A DNA stretch of 6,254 nucleotides from JBKHBT01 sp046542255 (GTDB taxonomy: Bacteria > UBP14 > UBA6098 > JBKHBT01). Positions 1 to 5,682 of the stretch are shown here, one piece after another. Within the stretch, counting starts at the first letter, position 1; each line of letters opens with the position of its first letter. Made by a program: the position numbers and the translations under genes. The notes below the pieces were generated by a model. It saw nothing but the letters and a program-made list of their open reading frames with translations. It was not told the DNA's origin and did no database searches. The stretch covers positions 1-6,254 of the forward strand of contig JBKHBT010000138.1 of assembly GCA_046542255.1 (NCBI GenBank), written 5' to 3'.

Positions 1-2
1 CT

Positions 3-86
3 ACTCAACGTGGTTATCAGGCAAATGCAAGAATAGTAACAACATCTGATGACATATTACAAGAAACAATAAGACTCAAAACCTAA
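3..86 (+). CDS. flgE: Flagellar hook protein FlgE-like, C-terminal end (partial, 5' cut by window edge)
   Basis: Only the last 27 codons and the TAA stop lie in the window, read in frame 3. The peptide TQRGYQANARIVTTSDDILQ, followed by a short ETIRLKT tail, matches the C-terminal helix shared by axial flagellar rod and hook proteins (Flg_bbr_C type: Q-R-x-Y/F-Q-x-N-A-R, then T-x-D-x-x-L-Q/D and a short hydrophobic end). The NAR wording fits FlgE hook protein better than FlgG, which usually reads NSK. Such a protein is exported by the flagellar type III apparatus and polymerises into the hook, with this helix packing in the inner core. It appears to be the last gene of its transcript, because a palindrome and a terminator follow within 126 nt. 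FlgE rather than FlgF or FlgG is my best guess; membership of the axial family is much surer. Confidence 0.8.
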   Translation, partial: TQRGYQANARIVTTSDDILQETIRLKT

Positions 87-109
87 TGATTAGCATTTCA
101 TAATATGCA

Positions 110-137
110 GTAGAGACGTAGCATGCTACGTCTCTAC
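110..137. repeat. Perfect 28-bp palindrome (dispersed-repeat type)
   Basis: The two 14-nt arms GTAGAGACGTAGCA and TGCTACGTCTCTAC are exact reverse complements with no spacer. The element sits 23 nt after the flagellar stop codon and 36 nt before the terminator hairpin. It is followed by a run of A, not T, so it is not itself a normal intrinsic terminator on the + strand. From memory, palindromes with the core GTAGAGACG...CGTCTCTAC recur as intergenic repeats in several unrelated bacterial genomes, so I call it a REP-like dispersed repeat. Multicopy status cannot be shown from one copy. A cruciform or an mRNA 3' stabilising hairpin are possible roles. Confidence 0.75.
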
Positions 138-173
138 AAAAAATCTATAGATAAAAATACCCCATAATAAACC

Positions 174-212
174 AGGCCCTCTTTTTCCTCGGGAAGGGGG
201 CCTTTTATTTTT
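174..212 (+). terminator. Rho-independent terminator after the flagellar gene
   Basis: The arm AGGCCCTCTT (174-183) pairs with AAGGGGGCCT (194-203) over 10 bp with a single G.U. The loop is 10 nt, and the T-rich tract TTTTATTTTT starts at 203. The GC-rich base of the stem and the immediate U-tract are classic. It ends transcription from the left and insulates the following operon, whose promoter lies 30 nt downstream. Confidence 0.88.
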
Positions 213-241
213 ACCGATGACCTTCAAAGCTTTTTTAGGGC

Positions 242-269
242 TTGACACCGGGCTTATGTATTGTAATAT
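242..269 (+). promoter_or_regulatory. Sigma70-type promoter for the four-gene operon
   Basis: There is a perfect -35 box TTGACA (242-247), a 16-nt spacer, and a -10 box TAATAT (264-269; 4 of 6 to TATAAT). Transcription would be expected to start at about 275-278, so the ATG at 278 would have a leader of zero to three nt. The hexamer GGGCTT occurs at 238-243 and again at 250-255, flanking and overlapping the -35 box. That could be a half-site pair for a regulator, but six bases is too short to assert. No Bacteroidota-type TAnnTTTG -10 box is seen here. Confidence 0.72.
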
Positions 270-277
270 TGTAGATT

Positions 278-907
278 ATGTTCGATGCAGGAAAAATAGC
301 AGATATGATACTCTGGATACCGCCGATTCTACTGGCGCTTACGGTTCATGAATTCTTTCATGGATATGTAGCCTTCAGGCTGGGCGATCCCACTGCAAAG
401 CACGAAGGCCGGCTGACTCTCAATCCGCTCAAGCATCTCGACCCACTCGGCACAATCGCTCTTGTAATCTTTCATTTCGGATGGGCCAAACCAGTACCTG
501 TGAATCCATATTACCTAAGAAATCCCAGGAGGGATATGATATTCGTCGCTCTGGCTGGACCTTTATCTAATCTAGCAATGGCAATATTATTTGGCATCCT
601 GGTCAAATTCAATTATATGGGCATGGTCTCTTATCCGGAAGTCCTATTTAAGATGCTGGTTTTTGGAATGTATATCAACGTCATTCTAATGGCATTTAAC
701 CTTATTCCGATTCCGCCGCTGGATGGTTCCAAGATTCTTTTCGGCCTTACAGACATAAGCGACCAAAACCAGATGATGCTACAAAGATTTGGCCCGATGA
801 TATTAATCGGCATAATCTTTCTGGGAAATATGACGGGATTTAGTATCCTATCTATTATAATCTCGCCTTTTCTTTCTGTTTTTAGAGCAATTTTCATGGG
901 AGTATAG
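278..907 (+). CDS. Site-2 protease family (peptidase M50) membrane zinc metalloprotease
   Basis: This 209-aa integral membrane protein belongs to the compact YwhC-like branch of the M50 family, which cuts substrates within or next to the membrane. The zinc motif HEFFH is at residues 24-28 inside the first hydrophobic segment. The family blocks GRLTLNPLKHLDPLGT (44-59), GWAKPVPVNP (68-77) and AGPLSNL (93-99) follow. The third zinc-ligand region NLIPIPPLDGS (141-151) carries D149. Further hydrophobic segments lie at about 86-108, 124-145 and 172-199. All catalytic elements are present and no PDZ domain is inserted, so it is the short form, not RseP. The ATG at 278 has no Shine-Dalgarno, but the N-terminus has the usual family length ahead of HExxH, and the promoter position predicts a leaderless start. 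It is first in the operon and abuts the next gene. Its substrate is unknown; no anti-sigma factor is visible in the window. Confidence 0.93.
   Translation: MFDAGKIADMILWIPPILLALTVHEFFHGYVAFRLGDPTAKHEGRLTLNPLKHLDPLGTIALVIFHFGWAKPVPVNPYYLRNPRRDMIFVALAGPLSNLAMAILFGILVKFNYMGMVSYPEVLFKMLVFGMYINVILMAFNLIPIPPLDGSKILFGLTDISDQNQMMLQRFGPMILIGIIFLGNMTGFSILSIIISPFLSVFRAIFMGV
898..902 (+). promoter_or_regulatory. Shine-Dalgarno inside the protease 3' end
   Basis: GGGAG lies 5 nt upstream of the ATG at 908 and within the last codons of the preceding gene. It supports the start of the 61-aa gene and implies translational coupling, because the upstream stop TAG ends at 907. Confidence 0.6.
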
Positions 908-1093
908 ATGGTTCGCTTTCGAAAAAAAAGAAGATCGATTACTACATATAGCCAAAAGCAAGAAGAAAAAGACAAGAAATTTGTCGATTTAGATAGAATC
1001 GATAGAAGCAAATATCCACGGATTAGAGCATGGTATATTGTTCTTTTTATCTTCCTCGGCTTTTTATACCTTATTGCCCGATTCCTTTTTTAG
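908..1093 (+). CDS. Small basic single-span membrane protein, hypothetical
   Basis: A 61-aa protein I do not recognise. Residues 3-9 are strongly basic (RFRKKRR). Residues 10-40 are charged and hydrophilic. Residues 41-61 (AWYIVLFIFLGFLYLIARFLF) form one hydrophobic helix ending at the C-terminus, as in a tail-anchored protein with its N-terminus in the cytoplasm by the positive-inside rule. It starts directly after the protease stop codon, has a GGGAG ribosome site, and ends 3 nt before the next start, so it is very likely translated and coupled. Its place between a membrane protease and an outer-membrane protein would fit an adaptor, a regulator or a protease substrate, but nothing in the sequence distinguishes these. 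Confidence 0.75.
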   Translation: MVRFRKKRRSITTYSQKQEEKDKKFVDLDRIDRSKYPRIRAWYIVLFIFLGFLYLIARFLF

Positions 1094-1096
1094 ATT

Positions 1097-3139
1097 ATGA
1101 AAAAACTCTTATTAATATATTTCATCTTCCAATTTTTATCTCTGCCGATGCTTTTTGCCCAAAGCGCAGAAAAAAAGCCCAAGCAACAAATCCCCGAAAC
1201 TCCAGACCCAGAAGTCCAGGCAGAAGATATCGATACTCTGGAAATTCCAGATTCTTTAGCCGCAGGCAAAAAGCCTAAAAAGGAATACTATAATAAAATC
1301 TACTGGCAAGACTTTACTCTCAATCGGCCGAATTTCTCCATTTCACAAATCGATTCACCAGAAATTATTAAAAGCCACAGCAGAGACATCGAAGAGATAC
1401 TCGAGTATAATGGTAGGCTAATACTTCGGAAGAATTATCCGGGAGCAAATTCGGAAAATCAGATATTTATCAATGGCTTCACAAATAGGAATCTATACAC
1501 ATCGATAGACAATATTGAACTCAGAACCGCAAAAATGTGCAATATACCGGCATTTGTCCTTCCTATCGATCTGATCGATGCCATCGATATATCAAATGGC
1601 CCATTTGCCAGCATAGCAAATCCATATTTTTCACATGGAGGGCTTAATTATGGCATGATGCGCTATGAACCCGGCATCACATATACCGATTTTAATATCA
1701 ATCTGGCAAATTATGACCGAGAAGCGATTGCCTTTAACATGAATGTCAACTATCTCGAACCGCTTGAATTGCAGGTATATTTAGGCAAAGAGTCATCCAG
1801 GATGTATGTCTATGGCTATGACCTCGATGATTATCAAAGAGAAAAGTATAATTATGGAATATATCTCGGCTATCGTTATTCAAAAATGCACAAGCTATCT
1901 GCCAAAACCTTCCAAAGCGATTTTAATGATTTCTATTTCGATAGACTACGCCTTAATGTAATAGACTTTCGTTCCGAAGGCCGCTTCAGCAGAATCTTAG
2001 ATTATATGGCCAATGCTCGCTATGAAGCTTTCGAAATGAAATACAAAAGCCAAAACTCGGATTCTCAGAATGTAAAGGTAGGCCCTTCCAATGAAGTTTT
2101 CGCTCTGGATATAAGAATAAAGCCGCATCTATTCTCGAAACTCGATACGAATGATATAGCGAATGTTAAGAAAAGCCCTTTCCGAAATCCCACACTATAT
2201 CTTTCTTTCGCACAATATAATCATCTATACCAAAAAAATATCTTTTCGGACGGCACGGAAGAAGAAGAAAGTTTTAGCATCGAAGGCTATATCGCACAGA
2301 GCGTAAAATTCGGGAAACTAAGCGGCGACATCTCTCTGGGCTATTGTTATGGCCCTTATGAACTAAGCGGCATTAAGGCTGCTATGGCTGCCTCATTCGA
2401 AATATTAGATGGACTTGAGATAGCCGGAGGATATGCATATTCCAATGCTCCGGGGCTTTCGAATCAGTATAATGAAGCCACCTATTATATGGATAATGAA
2501 TATCAAAAGCAGGGTAATGATATTTCATTGGGCTTGAATTTTGACAGATTAGGATGGCTCGATTTGTATTCTGAATATTTCATCGGAAAGAGCGATGCCG
2601 CTTTTCACGATATCCCGGATGGAATACCTGATGAAGAATATCTTAAAGAGAGCAATGTTTTAGAAACTAACGGAATCCGTACCAATTTCAATATCAAGCC
2701 ACTAAATTTTCTAGAAGTAGATTTAAATCACGAGCATTTCCTCGATGAAAATATTCTCGATAACTATTTGAGCACAAGATTAGGCTTTGATTTCTTCCTA
2801 TTCGAAGGCCGCTTCCAGATCACGGCAGATATACATGGGCAAGTATTTAGTGGACTCGAGCAGGCATATGAATATTCCACAGAAATCGAAAGCCTGGATG
2901 AGATTGTATCGACTAATCAAAAACTCGAAAATGCACATATGCTAAACGCTCATATTTCTGGCGAATACTGGGGCTTCGAACTTTATGCCGGAATGAATAA
3001 CCTAACTTCTCAAAAATTAACTTTCTTCGAGATGCCAGAATTTGGCTCTGAAATGCCTTTTCCAATGCCGCTTCCAAGATATACCATGCCGGCTGACCCA
3101 TACTGGCAGGTCGGAATAAACTGGAAACTCATAGACTGA
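1097..3139 (+). CDS. TonB-dependent receptor plug/beta-barrel outer-membrane protein
   Basis: A 680-aa exported protein. Residues 1-21 are a signal peptide (MKK, a hydrophobic core, cleavage probably LFA|QS). Residues 22-62 are a Pro/Glu/Lys-rich linker containing DTLEIP (46-51), which might serve as a TonB box. Residues 85-192 look like a TonB plug: DIEEILEYNGRLILRK, then QIFINGFTNRNLYTSIDNIE, a proline/isoleucine turn (PIDLIDAIDISNGPFAS, 155-171) and GGLNYGMMRY. This matches the family order of an E-x-L start, an I-x-I-x-G-F strand, a D-x-I/V strand and an IexIei-x-GP segment. From about 193 to the end it alternates aromatic/hydrophobic and polar residues as in a beta-barrel, finishing with WQVGINWKLID, a typical last strand. 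No carboxypeptidase-like N-terminal domain is present. There is no Shine-Dalgarno, and the ATG follows the upstream stop by 3 nt, so coupling is likely. The ligand is unknown, and a TonB-independent barrel with a vestigial plug is possible. Confidence 0.82.
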   Translation: MKKLLLIYFIFQFLSLPMLFAQSAEKKPKQQIPETPDPEVQAEDIDTLEIPDSLAAGKKPKKEYYNKIYWQDFTLNRPNFSISQIDSPEIIKSHSRDIEEILEYNGRLILRKNYPGANSENQIFINGFTNRNLYTSIDNIELRTAKMCNIPAFVLPIDLIDAIDISNGPFASIANPYFSHGGLNYGMMRYEPGITYTDFNINLANYDREAIAFNMNVNYLEPLELQVYLGKESSRMYVYGYDLDDYQREKYNYGIYLGYRYSKMHKLSAKTFQSDFNDFYFDRLRLNVIDFRSEGRFSRILDYMANARYEAFEMKYKSQNSDSQNVKVGPSNEVFALDIRIKPHLFSKLDTNDIANVKKSPFRNPTLYLSFAQYNHLYQKNIFSDGTEEEESFSIEGYIAQSVKFGKLSGDISLGYCYGPYELSGIKAAMAASFEILDGLEIAGGYAYSNAPGLSNQYNEATYYMDNEYQKQGNDISLGLNFDRLGWLDLYSEYFIGKSDAAFHDIPDGIPDEEYLKESNVLETNGIRTNFNIKPLNFLEVDLNHEHFLDENILDNYLSTRLGFDFFLFEGRFQITADIHGQVFSGLEQAYEYSTEIESLDEIVSTNQKLENAHMLNAHISGEYWGFELYAGMNNLTSQKLTFFEMPEFGSEMPFPMPLPRYTMPADPYWQVGINWKLID

Positions 3140-3142
3140 GGA
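3138..3142 (+). promoter_or_regulatory. Shine-Dalgarno overlapping the upstream stop codon
   Basis: GAGGA overlaps the TGA stop of the TonB-plug gene and lies 7 nt before the ATG at 3150. It fixes the start of the GT-C-like gene and is the clearest ribosome site in the operon. Confidence 0.75.
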
Positions 3143-3149
3143 CAATACT

Positions 3150-5054
3150 ATGTCAAAAAGAACAAGAAAAGCCAGTAAAAAGAAAAAAAGCAATAGCCCA
3201 GTAAGGATATTTCGAGCAAGATATATTCTGCCGCTAATCTACATTATTCTATTTGCACTGTCATATCTTTTCCCGGGCAAATTATGGGCATTTTCTGAGA
3301 TCGAGGTAATGCCTATTTGGATTCAAATTATATGTGGAGTTTTAGCACTTTCATTATTCTCTAATAAAATCCTATCATATATCGAAAAGCTTTTTTCTGC
3401 TATCGGAAATGTGTTCTTTGGTGGTTCTAAAACCAAAGGAATAGTTCTATTTGCAATCTTTTCTTTGGTATTTTTGTTTGTGGCGAGCAATGATCATGTA
3501 TTTATTGGCGATAGCCATTTTGTCGAGAGCATGGTCAAAAATCCCGAGCAACATGACCAGACTTTCTATCGAATACCAACAGTCTATATTTATAGAGCAT
3601 TCAATCAAATTGCGCCTCAAATCCAAACATGGAAAATGATTAGCTATCTGCATATCTTTCTGGGTTTTGTTTTTGCTATGCTATTTTATGGCATCATCCG
3701 CACACTTTTCGATAAATATGATGAAAGTGGTGCATTTTTTATCATGTTCTTTGCGGCCTATCCAATATTGGTTTTTACACATATCGAATTATACGCTATC
3801 GCCTTTAGCATAGTGGCATTATTCTGGCTGCTTCTTATCAAATGGTTAAAAGGCGAGCAAAGAAAGCCATATTTCCTGGCTGGTAATTTTGTTGCTATCG
3901 TATTCCATCATCTTTCTTTCTTTTTAACGCCACTTTCTGCTGATGCATATTTGATAAAGAAGAAACAAAAGAAGCTCCTGCTTATCAATATTATCGCCTT
4001 TTTTGTGATTCTCATTGCTAGCTCGGCGATAACTTCATTACGAGAGCATTTCATAGTTTTTACTAATATCGAATATCTATTCAAACCGGGCTACTGGGCG
4101 CTAATTATCAACTATATATTTGCTGCTGCACCTTTTGTGCTGTTTGCAATTTTTGCCGGAAAAAATGAATTAATCGAATTGGAAGGTTCCGATGAAAAAG
4201 CCGAATTCAATTCGAATATCAGAGCCATTTTTGGTCTTGGCGCACTCTGGTCGGTTCTGCTGCTTGTTTTTCTCGATTTCAAGCTTGGCGGTAATGACTG
4301 GGACATAGCTGCGATGATAAGCCTGCCGATTTTCCTTTTTGCAGCCTTTTTGATTGCTAAATCCCCTAGAAGAGGCATTAGAGCTATCGCTATCGGATTT
4401 TCTATTATTTATATTATACTACATATCGCCCTCGGCACATCCTACGATATGCAGGCGGAAAGGCAGAGACATCTTGTCCTTGGGCAAAGCACACCATATT
4501 ATGACAAAGAGTTTGACCCACATATGAAGCTGGGCGTAATTTATGGCTATGAAAGCGACCTGGAACGCTCCGCTGAAGCCTTCGATGAGCTTATCGCAAA
4601 GAATCCTTATGACAAAAAAGGCTACCTTTCTTTGGCAACGATTCTAAGCAGAGAAGAGGAATATGATAAAGCGCTCGAAGTCTTAAATCGTGCCATAGAA
4701 TACAATCCGCGAGATAGGGCGCTTATGAAAAAATACCAGCTTACAAGAGTCATTGGCAAATTGACAGATGACGGTATCCTAAAAATAGACAGGGAGAAAA
4801 CAAGCGATAGATTGAATAAATACGAAGTTGACATTAGCGAAGATCTTATAGGCTATATGAGAAAAATTTATGTCGAAGGTGATTCTGTGGCTATTGCATT
4901 TTTGATTAATCAATACGCCGATGATAGGCCGGAAATGATACAAATAATTATGGAAAATTTTAATAAATATCAAAATAGCGAACAATTCCCGGATTCTGCA
5001 AGATTTTATAAAACACTAATATCTTTTAAGCCAGCGAAATTAGGCAATAAGTGA
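3150..5054 (+). CDS. GT-C-like polytopic membrane protein with C-terminal TPR domain
   Basis: A 634-aa protein with a lysine/arginine-rich cytoplasmic N-terminus (2-24) and about 12-13 membrane segments, roughly 25-42, 54-72, 97-114, 163-183, 195-210, 213-232, 241-268 (perhaps two short ones), 277-294, 316-336, 357-377, 386-403 and 409-428. A soluble tail (about 432-634) holds two tetratricopeptide repeats: about 459-488 (MKLGVIYGY...AFDELIAKNPYD) and 491-522 (GYLSLATIL...ALEVLNRAIEYNPRD). Placed by the positive-inside rule, the polar sites D115, D121, H211, E213, H253-H254 and NDWD (382-385) all face the periplasm, as expected for the active face of a GT-C lipid-linked-sugar glycosyltransferase. 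The TPR tail would then also be periplasmic, as in TMTC-type O-mannosyltransferases with lumenal TPRs. Transferase activity is inference; the family is not named by any motif I can be sure of. The gene follows the TonB-plug gene by 10 nt and is the last of the operon, with no clear terminator after it. Confidence 0.72.
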   Translation: MSKRTRKASKKKKSNSPVRIFRARYILPLIYIILFALSYLFPGKLWAFSEIEVMPIWIQIICGVLALSLFSNKILSYIEKLFSAIGNVFFGGSKTKGIVLFAIFSLVFLFVASNDHVFIGDSHFVESMVKNPEQHDQTFYRIPTVYIYRAFNQIAPQIQTWKMISYLHIFLGFVFAMLFYGIIRTLFDKYDESGAFFIMFFAAYPILVFTHIELYAIAFSIVALFWLLLIKWLKGEQRKPYFLAGNFVAIVFHHLSFFLTPLSADAYLIKKKQKKLLLINIIAFFVILIASSAITSLREHFIVFTNIEYLFKPGYWALIINYIFAAAPFVLFAIFAGKNELIELEGSDEKAEFNSNIRAIFGLGALWSVLLLVFLDFKLGGNDWDIAAMISLPIFLFAAFLIAKSPRRGIRAIAIGFSIIYIILHIALGTSYDMQAERQRHLVLGQSTPYYDKEFDPHMKLGVIYGYESDLERSAEAFDELIAKNPYDKKGYLSLATILSREEEYDKALEVLNRAIEYNPRDRALMKKYQLTRVIGKLTDDGILKIDREKTSDRLNKYEVDISEDLIGYMRKIYVEGDSVAIAFLINQYADDRPEMIQIIMENFNKYQNSEQFPDSARFYKTLISFKPAKLGNK

Positions 5055-5115
5055 TTACTATGCTTAGAAACGTTCAAAAGGCTGCTTTTGTATCAAATTT
5101 ATCTTGTTATTTTTT

Positions 5116-5139
5116 TTGCCGATATTAATTTATTGGCAA
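5116..5139 (+). other. Hairpin in the 142-nt leader of the SnoaL-like gene
   Basis: TTGCCGATA (5116-5124) pairs with TATTGGCAA (5131-5139): 9 bp with one G.U around the 6-nt loop TTAATT. It is preceded, not followed, by a T-run (5109-5117, one A-interrupted stretch starting near 5107), so it is not a normal terminator on the + strand. On the - strand the tract after it would be A-rich, so it is not one there either. It could be an operator or an mRNA processing/leader structure. The rest of the gap (5055-5196) holds no convincing -35/-10 pair. Confidence 0.4.
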
Positions 5140-5196
5140 ATGGCTGTATAGAAAGAATTGAAAACCTTTATCCATTTAATACCATGTGGGGTTGAA

Positions 5197-5661
5197 ATGC
5201 TTAGCAAGAATGTAAACACATTACTCGAATTCATTGAAAAAATAAACACCTCCGATGCCGATGCTCTATCTGAAATGATGACAGATAATCACAAATACAT
5301 CGACCTTGCCGGGGATGAAGTAATTGGCCGAGAAAAAATGCTATATGCCTGGGAGGCTTATATGAAAGCTTTTCCAGATTATACAATATATATCAAAGAC
5401 ATCTATGAGAATGATGATAAAATCATTTTCAGAGGAACTACCATTGGTTCTCATCTTGGTTTAGAAGATGACGAAGAATTCATGGAAGAACAGGCTCTCT
5501 GGTTGGTTAAGATAAATAAAGATAAGCTATCTTTATGGCAAATCATCAAGGACACAAAGGAAAATCAGGAAAAATTAGATATTGATAATTCTACAAGAGT
5601 TTCTGAAGGTACTATCTATAAAGAATATCATGAGAAATACAAACAGCTCAAAGCCGATTGA
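5197..5661 (+). CDS. SnoaL/NTF2-like domain protein
   Basis: A 154-aa soluble protein with the NTF2-like alpha+beta fold, SnoaL-like branch. An N-terminal helix (1-20) and AWEAYMKAFPDYTIYIKDIY (51-70) lead into the strand IIFRGTTIGSHLG (76-88), the usual (F-P-D)...(G-T-x-x-G-x-H-x-G) signature. LWLVKINKDKLSLWQIIKD (101-119) follows as the last hairpin. The charged C-terminal tail (about 120-154) goes beyond the domain. The fold forms a cone-shaped pocket that binds or turns over small molecules, but members vary widely and no reaction can be assigned. I chose the ATG at 5197 because a GGGG ribosome-site-like run sits 5 nt upstream and the protein then begins at the domain. A longer reading from a TTG at 5158 adds 13 residues with no ribosome site. 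It lies 142 nt after the operon and 21 nt before the barrel gene. Confidence 0.8.
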   Translation: MLSKNVNTLLEFIEKINTSDADALSEMMTDNHKYIDLAGDEVIGREKMLYAWEAYMKAFPDYTIYIKDIYENDDKIIFRGTTIGSHLGLEDDEEFMEEQALWLVKINKDKLSLWQIIKDTKENQEKLDIDNSTRVSEGTIYKEYHEKYKQLKAD

Positions 5662-5669
5662 TTTTGTTT

Positions 5670-5675
5670 AGGAGA
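5670..5675 (+). promoter_or_regulatory. Strong Shine-Dalgarno for the outer-membrane barrel gene
   Basis: AGGAGA lies 7 nt before the ATG at 5683, in the 21-nt gap after the SnoaL-like gene. It is the strongest ribosome site in the window and suggests higher translation of the barrel than of its neighbour. Confidence 0.8.
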
Positions 5676-5682
5676 AATTTTC

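Noticed and set aside
631..1011. A 126-codon open frame on the - strand across the M50 protease and the small membrane gene.
   Set aside because: It is antisense to two well-supported genes, has no ribosome site, and its peptide shows no domain. It mirrors the coding bias of the + strand.
5075..5117. Possible terminator for the operon: CAAAAG/CTTTTG stem (5075-5090) with a T-rich stretch downstream.
   Set aside because: The stem is only 6 bp with two G-C pairs, and the T-run begins about 17 nt after it, so it does not have terminator geometry.
5060..5128. A 22-codon ORF beginning ATGCTTAG just after the operon, sharing its first eight bases with the SnoaL-like start at 5197.
   Set aside because: It has no ribosome site, an unremarkable peptide and an eight-base similarity that is easily chance.
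5138..5177. AAATGG (5138-5143) pairing with CCATTT (5172-5177) as a leader stem.
   Set aside because: Six AT-rich pairs closing a 28-nt loop are not significant, and it competes with the stronger hairpin at 5116-5139.
5158..5196. A TTG start giving a 13-residue N-terminal extension to the SnoaL-like protein.
   Set aside because: No Shine-Dalgarno precedes it, and the extension lies outside the domain. The ATG at 5197 with GGGG upstream is better.
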